DNA of 62,360 bases from NCBI GenBank assembly GCA_031119555.1, contig JAVHXQ010000015.1, positions 1-62,360 on the forward strand, in the 5' to 3' direction. The stretch is from Candidatus Dactylopiibacterium sp. (lineage in GTDB: Bacteria; Pseudomonadota; Gammaproteobacteria; Burkholderiales; Rhodocyclaceae). A model generated the notes under the pieces. The model was not told the origin of the DNA. It did not search any database and saw only the letters and a program-made list of their open reading frames with translations. Below are positions 27,620 to 35,906 of this stretch, piece by piece. Made by a program: the position numbers and the translations under genes. Position 1 is the first letter of the stretch. Every line of letters begins with the position of its first letter.

Positions 27620-29727
27620 GCCGGGGTGCCGGGCACCTCGGCCGCGGGCGCGCAGAGCTCGGCGAGCAGGGTGTCCTGGGCGCCATGGCGCGCGGCGTTG
27701 GCACGCGGGCTGCGGCGCCGGTAGCTGCCGTCGCTGTCCATGTCCCAGGCCTGCGTGTTGTCCGCCAGATAGGGCTTGAGGCCCTCGCGGACGACGCGGC
27801 GCTTGAGGCGCGGGTCGAGTATCGGGAAGCAGGATTCAATACGGCGGAAGAAGTTGCGATCCATCCAGTCGGCGCTCGACAGGTAGATTTTCTCTTCGCC
27901 GTCCGCGTGAAACAGGAAGATGCGCGTGTGCTCGAGGAAGCGGCCGACGATGGAGCGCACCCGGATGTTCTCCGACAGGCCCGCCACGCCGGGCCGCAGC
28001 GCGCAGGCGCCGCGCACGATGAGGTCGATCTCGACCCCGGCCTGCGAGGCTTCGTACAGCGCCTGGATCGTTTGCGGCTCCATGAGCGCGTTCATCTTGG
28101 CGACGATGCGGCCCTTGCGGCCTTCGGCGGCGGCGCGTGTCTCGGCGCGGATCGCGTCGATCACCTTGCGCTGCATCGTGAAGGGCGATTGCCAGATGTG
28201 GCGCAGTTCCTCGGCGCGGCCCAGCCCCGTGAGCTGCTTGAAGATCTGGTGGACGTCCTCGCACAGCGCCTCGTTGGCGGTGAGCAGGCCGAAGTCGGTA
28301 TAGAAGCGCGTGGTGCGCGGGTGATAGTTGCCGGTGCCCAGGTGCGCGTAACGGCGCAGCCCGGTGGTGCCGGCGCCGGTGTCCTCGCGGCGCACGATGA
28401 GCATCATCTTGGCGTGGGTCTTGTAGCCGAACACGCCATAGACCACGTGCGCGCCAGCGTCCTCCAGCTTCGCGGCCCAGTTGATGTTGGCCTCTTCATC
28501 GAAGCGCGCCATGAGTTCGACGACGACATTGACTTCCTTGCCCTTGCGCGCGGCGCGCAGCAACTGCTCCATGAGCACGGAGTCGGTGCCGGTGCGATAC
28601 ACGGTCATGCGGATCGCCACGACCTGCGGATCGTCGGCCGCGTCGCGGAGCAGCTCGATGACGGGCTCGAAACTCTGGAACGGGTGATGCAGCAGCACGT
28701 CGTGCGCGCGGATCTCGGCGAACAGGTCGGCGTGCTTGTTGAGGCTGCGCGGCAGGGCGGGCTGGAAGGGCGGGAACTTGAGATCGGGCCGGTCGACCTT
28801 GTCGGGCACGAACATCAGGCGCACCAGATTGACGATGCCGGGCACGTGATAGACCTCGTTGTCCTCCAGGCCGAACTGCTGCTGCAGGAATTCGCACATC
28901 GGGCGCGAGCAGTTGTCGGCCACTTCGAGCCGCACTGCGTTGCCGTAATTGCGCTGCAGCAGCTCGCCCTGCAGCGTCTTGCGCAGGTCCTTGACCTCTT
29001 CCTCGTCCACGAACAGATCGCTGTTGCGCGTGACGCGGAACTGGTAGCAGCCCAGCACGTTCATGCCCGTGAACAGTTCGCCGACGAAGGCGTGCAGCAC
29101 CGAGGACAGGAAGACGAAGCCGTTCGGCATGCCCGTCAGCTCGGCCGGCAGCTTGATCACGCGCGGCAGTGCGCGCGGCGCCTGCACGATGGCGGCGTTC
29201 GAGCTGCGTCCGAAGGCGTCCTTGCCGTCGAGTTCGACCGCAAAGTTGAGGCTCTTGTTGAGCAGCCGCGGGAAGGGGTGCGCGGGGTCCAGCCCCACGG
29301 GCGTCACGATGGGCATGACTTCCTTCACGAAGAAGTCGTGGATCCACGCCCGCTGCGCCTCGGTCCACAGCGAGCGGCGCAGGAAGCCGATGCCTTCCTG
29401 GGCGAGGCTGGGCAGGATCTCCGCATTCAGCAGGCGGTACTGTTCGGCGATGATGTCGTGCACCTCGTTGCTGACCGCCTCGTAATGCGCGCGGGGCGAG
29501 ATGCCCGCGTCGAGCGCCGCATCCTGGCGGATCTGCTCCTTGAGGCCGGCGACGCGGATCTCGAAGAACTCGTCGAGGTTGCTGGAGACGATGCACAGGT
29601 ACTTCAGTCGCTCCAGCAAGGGCACGCTCTCGTCGGCCGCCTGCGCGAGCACACGGCGCTGGAAGGCGAGAATCGAAAGCTCGCGGTTGATGAGCTGATC
29701 GGGCGAGGCGAGGGGGTAGCTGGCCAT
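27616..29727 (-). CDS. ppk: Polyphosphate kinase
   Basis: PPK1-type polyphosphate kinase of 703 residues, reversibly polymerising the gamma-phosphate of ATP into inorganic polyphosphate. It opens MASYPLASPDQLINRELS, contains SNLDEFFEIRVAGLKEQ in the N domain, LHHPFQSFEPVIELL before the catalytic half, and YAHLGTGNYHPRTTRFY with the candidate phosphorylated His462. KIYLSSADWMDRN marks the second phospholipase D-like domain. The ATG at 29727 is the family start. The promoter region carries a well-placed PhoB-type box. It is divergent from ppx, an arrangement that allows opposite control of synthesis and breakdown. Confidence 0.96.
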   Translation of the reverse strand: MASYPLASPDQLINRELSILAFQRRVLAQAADESVPLLERLKYLCIVSSNLDEFFEIRVAGLKEQIRQDAALDAGISPRAHYEAVSNEVHDIIAEQYRLLNAEILPSLAQEGIGFLRRSLWTEAQRAWIHDFFVKEVMPIVTPVGLDPAHPFPRLLNKSLNFAVELDGKDAFGRSSNAAIVQAPRALPRVIKLPAELTGMPNGFVFLSSVLHAFVGELFTGMNVLGCYQFRVTRNSDLFVDEEEVKDLRKTLQGELLQRNYGNAVRLEVADNCSRPMCEFLQQQFGLEDNEVYHVPGIVNLVRLMFVPDKVDRPDLKFPPFQPALPRSLNKHADLFAEIRAHDVLLHHPFQSFEPVIELLRDAADDPQVVAIRMTVYRTGTDSVLMEQLLRAARKGKEVNVVVELMARFDEEANINWAAKLEDAGAHVVYGVFGYKTHAKMMLIVRREDTGAGTTGLRRYAHLGTGNYHPRTTRFYTDFGLLTANEALCEDVHQIFKQLTGLGRAEELRHIWQSPFTMQRKVIDAIRAETRAAAEGRKGRIVAKMNALMEPQTIQALYEASQAGVEIDLIVRGACALRPGVAGLSENIRVRSIVGRFLEHTRIFLFHADGEEKIYLSSADWMDRNFFRRIESCFPILDPRLKRRVVREGLKPYLADNTQAWDMDSDGSYRRRSPRANAARHGAQDTLLAELCAPAAEVPGTPA

Positions 29728-29757
29728 GTGCTGGAGTCCTGTGGTCGGGCCCGACAC

Positions 29758-29791
29758 ATTATGTGACGGCCAGATGACGGTGCCGTGACAA
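29758..29791 (-). promoter_or_regulatory. PhoB box and -10 of ppk
   Basis: On the minus strand three 7-base units TTGTCAC (29785-29791), CCGTCAT (29774-29780) and CCGTCAC (29763-29769) repeat with 4-base gaps, the 11-base period of PhoB half-sites (consensus CTGTCAT). The first two units end 10 bases before CATAAT (29758-29763), the -10 element, which is the distance seen at classical Pho promoters. The deduced start site lies about 25 bases before the ppk ATG. Confidence 0.72.
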
Positions 29792-29994
29792 TGATAGCGA
29801 CTCCCCGGGCGGGCGTCCGTGCGGCGCTTGCGGGCGGCTGCCGTGGCGGGATGGCCGCAAGCGCGGCGGCATGGTGCTTCCGGCGCGCAACGGTGCGGGG
29901 CCGGCGGCAAGGGCAGCGCGGGCGGACGCTTCGGCGGGCCGGCTTTTCGGCGCTAGAATCGCCACTTCGAATTTGCCTGCACCGAATCCTTCCC

Positions 29995-31506
29995 ATGCCG
30001 CAGAGTCTCGTGTGTGCCGTCGACCTGGGTTCCAACAGCTTCCGCCTGCAGATCGGCAAGGTACGAGGCAACCAGATCTATCCACTCGACGGGCTCAAGG
30101 AGTCCGTGCGGCTCGCGGCGGGCCTGGGCACCGACAAGATGCTCGATGAAGCCGCGCAGCAACGCGGGCTCGCGGCGCTGCGGCTGTTCAACGAACGCCT
30201 GCGCAGCTTTCCGCGCGAGGCCGTGCGCGCCGTGGCCACCAACACCCTGCGCGTGGCGCGCAATGCGCCGGCCTTCCTGCTGCGGGCCGAAGAGGCGCTG
30301 GGCTTTCCGATCGAGGTCATCGCCGGCCGCGAAGAGGCGCGCCTGATCTACGTCGGCGTGGCGCACACTCTGCCCGACCCGGGGCGCCAGCAGCTCGTGG
30401 TGGACATCGGCGGCGGCTCCACCGAATTCATCATCGGACGCGATTTCGAGGCCCTGCACCTGGAGTCGCTCTACATGGGCTGCGTGAGCTTCAGCCTGCG
30501 CTACTTTCCGGACGGCGCCATCACGCGCGCGGCCCTCCACGAGGCCGAGACGGCGGCGGGCACGCAGCTCGACGCGATTGCCGCCACCTACCGCGCCACG
30601 GGCTGGGAGCTCGCGGTCGGCTCGTCGGGCAGCGCCAAGGCGCTCGTGGACGTGCTCGAGCTCAACGGGTTCTCCGAAGGCGGCATCACGCGCGAGGGGC
30701 TGACCCGGTTGCGGGCCGTGCTGCTCAAGGCGGGTCATGTCGACAAGCTCGATCTGGAGGGCCTGCGCGCGGACCGCCTGCCGGTGTTCCTGGGCGGTTT
30801 CGCCATCATGTCGGCGGTTTTCAAGGCGCTCGAGGTGGACCGGATGGTGTTCTCCGAAGGCGCGTTGCGCCTCGGCGTGCTCTACGATCTGCTCGGGCGC
30901 TATCACCGCCACGATCTGCGCGACGCCACGGTGCAGAACTTCATCCAGCGCTACCAGGTGGATGCCGTGCAGGCCCGCCGGGTGGCCGACTCCGCGCTGA
31001 CCCTGCTGAAGCCCTTCCTCGCCGCAATGCCCGGGCCGGCAGCCACCGAGGAGGCGCGCTTCCTCGAGTGGGCCGCGCTGCTGCACGAACTCGGCCTGTC
31101 GGTGGCGCATTCGAGCTACCACAAGCACACCGCCTACATCCTCGCCAATGCCGACATGCCCGGCTTCTCGCGCATGGACCAGGGGCGCCTGGCGCGGCTC
31201 GCGCTGGCCCATCGCGGCAAGCTCGAGCGCGTGGTGCCGCTGGGGCCGCGCAGCCCGGACTGGCTGCTGATCCTGTGCCTGCGGCTGGCGGTGATCCTCA
31301 ACCGCTCGCGGGTGCCGCGCGAGACGCAGCGGCTGGCGCTCGAAACCGACCGCCACGAGGGTTACGTGGCCGTGGTGCGCCAGGAGTGGATGCAGGCCTG
31401 GCCGCTGAGCGCCGCGACCTTGCAGGACGAAGTTGCGCAGTGGACGCGGGTGGGGCATCCCGTGCGTCTCAAGGTGGTGCGCAAGACCACGGCGCAGGAG
31501 CCCTGA
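29995..31506 (+). CDS. ppx: Exopolyphosphatase
   Basis: A 503-residue Ppx/GppA phosphatase, releasing phosphate from the ends of polyphosphate. It begins with the ASKHA nucleotide-fold motif AVDLGSNSFRLQIG and has the second phosphate motif VDIGGGSTEF. The C-terminal HD-like domain contains EWAALLHELGLSVAHSSYHKH. GppA cannot be excluded on motifs alone, but pairing with ppk favours Ppx. A TAGAAT element at 29954-29959 may be its -10. A TTG start codon of the MlaE-like gene follows its stop by one base, with the AGGAG ribosome binding site lying inside the ppx end, so they are translationally linked. Confidence 0.92.
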   Translation: MPQSLVCAVDLGSNSFRLQIGKVRGNQIYPLDGLKESVRLAAGLGTDKMLDEAAQQRGLAALRLFNERLRSFPREAVRAVATNTLRVARNAPAFLLRAEEALGFPIEVIAGREEARLIYVGVAHTLPDPGRQQLVVDIGGGSTEFIIGRDFEALHLESLYMGCVSFSLRYFPDGAITRAALHEAETAAGTQLDAIAATYRATGWELAVGSSGSAKALVDVLELNGFSEGGITREGLTRLRAVLLKAGHVDKLDLEGLRADRLPVFLGGFAIMSAVFKALEVDRMVFSEGALRLGVLYDLLGRYHRHDLRDATVQNFIQRYQVDAVQARRVADSALTLLKPFLAAMPGPAATEEARFLEWAALLHELGLSVAHSSYHKHTAYILANADMPGFSRMDQGRLARLALAHRGKLERVVPLGPRSPDWLLILCLRLAVILNRSRVPRETQRLALETDRHEGYVAVVRQEWMQAWPLSAATLQDEVAQWTRVGHPVRLKVVRKTTAQEP

Positions 31507-31507
31507 G

Positions 31508-32626
31508 TTGCCGGCGCGCGCCCACGATTCGCCACGCCTCGTGCTGCAGGGGGAGCAGTGCCTGCTCAGCGGCGACTGGACGCTGGCCGCGCTGCGTTCG
31601 CGCCTGCTGTTCCTGCGCACCCAGCTGATGCGCAGCCGCGGCATGCCGGCCTGGGATCTGTCCGGCGTGACACGCATCGACAGCTTCGGCGCGTTGCTGA
31701 TCTGGCGTGCCTGGGGCCAGCGCGAGCCCGCCTCGCTGGTGCTGCCGGAAACGCTGCGCGGTGCGTTTTCGCGCGTGCAGGCTTTCGCGGCGCTCAAGCC
31801 CGAGCGCGTGCGCCACGCGCGCTTCGACCCGGTCGTGGCGCTGGGCCGGCGCGTGATGCGCTGGGGCGAGGAACTCGCGATCTTCGCGGGCATGCTGGGG
31901 ATGGTCGTCATCGAGGGCGTGCGCCTGCTGGGCTCGCCGCGTTCGCTGCCCGCGCGCGAGTTCTCCGCCGCGCTCTACAAGACCGGCGTGCAGGCCATGC
32001 CGATCTCGGCCCTGGTGGGCTTTCTGATCGGCATCGTGCTGAGCTACCTGTCGGCGATCCAGCTGCGCAACTTCGGTGCCGACGCCTTCATCATCAACAT
32101 CCTGGGCATCGGCGTGATCCGCGAGCTGGGGCCCGTGCTGGTCTCCATCCTGGTGGCGGGGCGGTCGGGCTCGGCGATCACGGCGCAGCTGGGCGTGATG
32201 CGCGTCACCGAGGAACTCGACGCGCTGGCCGCCACCGGGGTGTCCGTGCACCAGCGCCTGATCCTGCCCAAGGTGATCGCGATGGCCTGCGTGATGCCGC
32301 TGCTGGTGCTCTGGACTTCGGCCGCCGCGCTCGCCGGCGGCATGCTCGCCGCGCAGGCCCAGCTGGGCATCGACTGGTTGTTCTTCTTCTCGTCACTGCC
32401 GTATGCCGTGCCCTTGCCCAATCTCTACATCGGCCTCGTCAAGGGGGCGGTCTTCGGCGTGGCCATCGCGCTGATCGCCTGTCATTTCGGCCTGCGCATC
32501 CGCCCCAACACCGAGAGCCTCGCGCGCTACACGACGTCCTCGGTGGTCAGCGCGATCACCGCCGTGCTGCTGCTCGACGCCGTGTTCGCGATGCTCACGC
32601 GCAACTTCGGGCTGCCGCTCCGATGA
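31508..32626 (+). CDS. STAS-MlaE fused lipid ABC transporter permease
   Basis: A 372-residue protein. The first ~110 residues resemble a STAS domain (MlaB-like, with LSGVTRIDSFGALLIWRAWG). The rest is an MlaE permease with the family block IVLSYLSAIQLRNFGAD, GVIRELGPVLVSILVAGRSGSAITAQLG and EELDALAATGV. I chose the TTG at 31508 because AGGAG at 31496-31500 is ideally spaced and no ATG gives the STAS domain. Together with the next three genes it forms an MCE transport system moving phospholipid or related lipids across the periplasm. The STAS fusion replaces a separate MlaB. Confidence 0.85.
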   Translation: MPARAHDSPRLVLQGEQCLLSGDWTLAALRSRLLFLRTQLMRSRGMPAWDLSGVTRIDSFGALLIWRAWGQREPASLVLPETLRGAFSRVQAFAALKPERVRHARFDPVVALGRRVMRWGEELAIFAGMLGMVVIEGVRLLGSPRSLPAREFSAALYKTGVQAMPISALVGFLIGIVLSYLSAIQLRNFGADAFIINILGIGVIRELGPVLVSILVAGRSGSAITAQLGVMRVTEELDALAATGVSVHQRLILPKVIAMACVMPLLVLWTSAAALAGGMLAAQAQLGIDWLFFFSSLPYAVPLPNLYIGLVKGAVFGVAIALIACHFGLRIRPNTESLARYTTSSVVSAITAVLLLDAVFAMLTRNFGLPLR

Positions 32627-33405
32627 CGCCCGCGCCCGTGATCGAACTGCGCGGTATCTCGACGCGTCTGGGGGGCCAGTGGGTGCATCGCGAGCTGGAC
32701 CTGGCGGTCGCGCGTGGCGATCTGCTGGCCCTTGTGGGCGGGTCGGGCGCGGGCAAGACCACCCTGCTGCGCCAGATGATCGGGCTGGCCCGGCCTACCC
32801 GGGGCGAGGTGCTGCTGTTCGGCCAGACGCACAACGAGGGCCGGCGCGCCGAGCGTTTCGCGCGCCTGCGCCGCATGGGCGTGCTGTTCCAGCATGGCGC
32901 GCTGTTCTCCGCGCTGTCGGTGTTCGACAACGTGGCCTTTCCCCTGCGCGAGTTCGGTGGCCTGCAGGAGGACGAGATCCGCCCGCTCGTGCTCGCCAAG
33001 CTCGCCCAGGTGGAACTCGAGGCGCGCCATGCGCGTCTCATGCCCGCCGAGCTTTCGGGCGGCATGGTCAAGCGCGCCGCGCTGGCGCGCGCGCTGGCGC
33101 TCGAGCCCGAGCTTCTGCTGCTCGACGAACCGACGGCCGGGCTGGATCCGGAACGCAGCGCGGGCTTCGTGCGTCTGATACGGCAACTGCATGCCGAACT
33201 GGGGCTGACCGTGGTTTTCGTGACGCACGATCTGGATACGCTTGCCGCACTGGCCACGCGCGTTGCCGTGCTGGCCGAACACCGTATACTCGCCAGCGGC
33301 ACGCTGGAGGAGATCCAGGCGGTCGACCATCCCTTCATCCAGAAATTCTTCCGCTATCACACCACGGTGGATGACCACCCCGCCGAATCGCAGTCGCAGA
33401 CCTGA
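32623..33405 (+). CDS. MCE transporter ATP-binding protein (MlaF-like)
   Basis: An ABC ATPase of 260 residues with Walker A GGSGAGKTT (residues ~39-47), Q-loop LFQHGALFSALSVFDN (typical of MlaF), signature LSGGMVKRAALARAL and Walker B LLLLDEPTAGLDP followed by the switch histidine in FVTHDL. The ATG overlaps the permease stop by ATGA, indicating translational coupling. It energises lipid movement by the STAS-MlaE permease and the MCE protein encoded next. Confidence 0.92.
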   Translation: MTPAPVIELRGISTRLGGQWVHRELDLAVARGDLLALVGGSGAGKTTLLRQMIGLARPTRGEVLLFGQTHNEGRRAERFARLRRMGVLFQHGALFSALSVFDNVAFPLREFGGLQEDEIRPLVLAKLAQVELEARHARLMPAELSGGMVKRAALARALALEPELLLLDEPTAGLDPERSAGFVRLIRQLHAELGLTVVFVTHDLDTLAALATRVAVLAEHRILASGTLEEIQAVDHPFIQKFFRYHTTVDDHPAESQSQT

Positions 33406-33408
33406 ATC

Positions 33409-34326
33409 ATGGAAAACCGCGCATACGCTCTCGCCGTGGGCCTCTTCACGCTTCTGCTGGGGGGCGCCGTGGTCCTCACGCTGTGGTGGTTCTCGGGCGG
33501 CTCGCAGGATTCCACGCGCTACCTCATCGTGTCGCCACGCAGCGTGGCGGGGCTCAACCCGCAAGCCGCGGTGCGCTATCGCGGCGTGCGCGTGGGCAAG
33601 GTCGCGAGCGTCGAACTGCAGGATTCGCGCGAGGTGTTCGTGCAGATCCGCGTCGACGCCGACATCCCCATCACGCGCGCCACGCGGGCACGCATCGGCA
33701 GTGGCGGGCTCACGGGGCAGGGCTACGTGCTGCTCGACGACGATGGCAGCGACGCGGCGGCGCCGGGCATCCACGAAGCCACCGGCCTGCCCCTGATCGT
33801 CATGCAGGCGGGCGAGGGCGGCGACAGCCCGCAGGAACTCATGGCGCGTCTGCGGCGCACCGCCGACCGCGTCGATCGCGTGCTCTCGGACAACAACCTC
33901 GCGCAGCTCGACGCGCTGCTGCAGAACCTGACGCGCGCCTCGGCCAGCCTCGAGCGCACGCTCGCGCAGAGCGCCGCGCTCAGCGAGGAGCTGCGGGGCT
34001 TTTCGGCGCCCGCCAACGCGCAGCGTTTCGCGCAGACGCTGGACGCCGCACGCGAAGCCAGCCAGCAGCTCACGCCCGCGATGCAGGAGTTCCGCGCGGC
34101 CGTGGCCCGCGTGAATGCCGCCGCGGGGCGCGTCGACCGCCTCGGCGCGAATGCGCAGGAAGTGCTTTCGGGCGATACGGTGCCCCGTGCCAAGGCCGTG
34201 CTCGAAGAACTGGAAACGAGCTCGCGCCAGCTCACGCGCGTGCTCGACGAATTCGAGCGCGCTCCCCAGATGCTCCTGGGTGGCAAGCATGCCCAGGCGC
34301 CCGGCCCCGGTGAGGTGAAACCGTGA
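33409..34326 (+). CDS. MCE domain protein (MlaD/PqiB-like)
   Basis: A 305-residue protein with one N-terminal transmembrane helix (residues ~8-30) and a single MCE domain: YLIVSPRSVAGLNPQAAVRYRGVRVGKV and GSGGLTGQGYVLLDDD. A long helical, alanine-rich C-terminal region (about 120-290) follows, of the kind that forms a helical tube in MCE hexamers. It should sit in the inner membrane with its MCE ring in the periplasm and bind lipid. It begins 3 bases after the ATPase stop. Confidence 0.9.
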   Translation: MENRAYALAVGLFTLLLGGAVVLTLWWFSGGSQDSTRYLIVSPRSVAGLNPQAAVRYRGVRVGKVASVELQDSREVFVQIRVDADIPITRATRARIGSGGLTGQGYVLLDDDGSDAAAPGIHEATGLPLIVMQAGEGGDSPQELMARLRRTADRVDRVLSDNNLAQLDALLQNLTRASASLERTLAQSAALSEELRGFSAPANAQRFAQTLDAAREASQQLTPAMQEFRAAVARVNAAAGRVDRLGANAQEVLSGDTVPRAKAVLEELETSSRQLTRVLDEFERAPQMLLGGKHAQAPGPGEVKP

Positions 34327-34895
34327 TCCATCCCCTTGCGGGCGCCGCCCTGACGGCGCTCATGTTGTCGGCCTGCAGCGTGCTGCCGCAGGCGGCCCCG
34401 CCGCTGACCCAGCACGATCTCGGCGGGGGTTTCGCGCCGGTCGTCGACGCGCCGCTGCCGCTGCGTGCCGTCGAAGTCACCGCCACGCCCCTCGCGGCCG
34501 GACTCGCCATGCAGTATCGCGAGGCCGCGCGGCCGACCACGCGGGCGAGCTACGCCTTCAACCGCTGGGCCGCGCCGCCCGCGCAGCTCGTCGCGCAGGC
34601 CTTCGCGCGGCTGCTGCCGCTCACGCCCGCCGCCACCTGCCGCCTCGATCTGCAGCTCGACGACGTCCTGCTCGAGATCGATGCCGACGGACGCGGCGAA
34701 GCCGTGCTCAACGGCCGCCTGCGTCTGAGCCGCAACACCGAAGTGCTGCGTGCGCAACTCGTCGCGCAGCGTGTGCCGCTCCCGCGCGTGGCGCCGGCGG
34801 ACTACGCGCTGGCCCAGCGCGAAGCCGTGCTGCGCCTGGCGCGTGAAGCGGCGCAGTGGAGCGTGGCCACGCCGGCATGCGCCGCGGCGTCCTGA
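34323..34895 (+). CDS. ABC-type transport auxiliary lipoprotein (PqiC/LptA-like)
   Basis: A 190-residue lipoprotein with signal and lipobox LSAC (Cys18). The mature domain follows the ABC_trans_aux family (ALRAVEVTATPLAAG-like region seen as LRAVEVTATPLAAG, then YAFNRWAAPPAQLVAQAF). The start is GTG at 34323, overlapping the MCE gene stop as GTGA. By analogy with PqiC it probably sits on the outer membrane and receives the MCE tunnel. It ends the operon ppx-permease-ATPase-MCE-lipoprotein. Confidence 0.85.
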   Translation: MIHPLAGAALTALMLSACSVLPQAAPPLTQHDLGGGFAPVVDAPLPLRAVEVTATPLAAGLAMQYREAARPTTRASYAFNRWAAPPAQLVAQAFARLLPLTPAATCRLDLQLDDVLLEIDADGRGEAVLNGRLRLSRNTEVLRAQLVAQRVPLPRVAPADYALAQREAVLRLAREAAQWSVATPACAAAS

Positions 34896-34952
34896 GCGCG
34901 GCGCGCACCGGCCGCCGCCTGCGTTAGCGTGATCCGGCCAGCGGGAAGCGCC

Positions 34953-35723
34953 ATGTTCATCGACAGCCACATCCATCTCGATGCCCCCGAGTTCGATGCC
35001 GACCGTGACGCCGTCATCGCGGCGGCGCGCGAAGCGGGGGTGACGCGCTTCATCGTGCCCGCCGTGGGGCGCGGGAATTTCGACACGGTCGCGCGCCTCG
35101 TCGCCGGCCTGCCGGGCAGCGCCTGCGCTTTCGGCATCCATCCGCTCTTCGTGGACGCGGCCGCCGAGGAAGATCTCGCCGCGTTGCGCGAAGCACTCGG
35201 GCGCGGCGTGGCGTGCGCGGTGGGGGAGATCGGTCTCGATGGTTTCGAGGATGAGCCGGACGCCGCGCGGCGCGAGCATTTCTTTGCCGAGCAGCTCAAG
35301 CTCGCGCGCGAATTCGATCTGCCCGTGATCCTGCACGTGCGCCGCGCGCAGGATCGCGTGCTCAAGTACCTGCGCCGCCACCGCGTGCGGGGCGGCATCG
35401 CGCATGCGTTCAATGGCAGTGCGCAGCAGGCGCGGGCGTTTCTGGACCTGGGCTTCCATCTGGGCTTTGGCGGCGCCATGACCTACAGCGGCTCCACGCG
35501 CATCCGTGCGCTGGCCGCGCAGGTGCCGCTGGAGCGCATCGTGCTCGAGACGGATGCGCCCGACATCCCTCCCGCGTGGGCGGCTGGCGGCCGCAACGTG
35601 CCGGCGAACCTGCCGCGCTTCGCACAGGAACTCGCCGATCTGCGCGGCATTCCGGTGGAAGAGGTCCGCGCGGCCTGCCATGCGGCGACCCGCCAGGCGC
35701 TTCATCTGGCCGACGAGCGGTAA
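34953..35723 (+). CDS. TatD family metal-dependent hydrolase
   Basis: A 256-residue TIM-barrel hydrolase of the TatD family (DNase or 3'-5' exonuclease activity in characterised members). Metal ligands are visible: FIDSHIHLDAPEFD at the start, the glutamate in AVGEIGLDG, the histidines in LPVILHVRRA and GGIAHAFNG, and ETDAPDIPP near the C-terminus. The ATG at 34953 is preceded by GCGGGAAG. It follows the MCE operon by 57 bases and could be cotranscribed. Confidence 0.9.
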   Translation: MFIDSHIHLDAPEFDADRDAVIAAAREAGVTRFIVPAVGRGNFDTVARLVAGLPGSACAFGIHPLFVDAAAEEDLAALREALGRGVACAVGEIGLDGFEDEPDAARREHFFAEQLKLAREFDLPVILHVRRAQDRVLKYLRRHRVRGGIAHAFNGSAQQARAFLDLGFHLGFGGAMTYSGSTRIRALAAQVPLERIVLETDAPDIPPAWAAGGRNVPANLPRFAQELADLRGIPVEEVRAACHAATRQALHLADER

Positions 35724-35906
35724 TCTCGTCAGAATATGCCTGGTGGATGTGTGGTTTTGTTGTTCAGGATGGAAGATATTCCGGTGTTTTACGACTTTAG
35801 TACTAGACGCGAATGGAGCCTGCGGTAATGATTTGCGGTGTTGACCCACGCCCGGGGGGCGTTTCCCGACTGCGGAAGCGATCGGTGTGGGAGGTGCAGG
35901 ATTCCG
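35724..35906. other. AT-rich intergenic patch
   Basis: This 183-base gap between tatD and the EAL gene begins with about 105 bases of markedly lower GC (near half A+T) than anything around it. It contains TTGTTG at 35757 and several TA-rich words (GATATT, TTTAGTACTAG) but no clean promoter pair. It probably holds the promoter of the EAL gene and may be bound by an AT-preferring protein. Confidence 0.4.
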
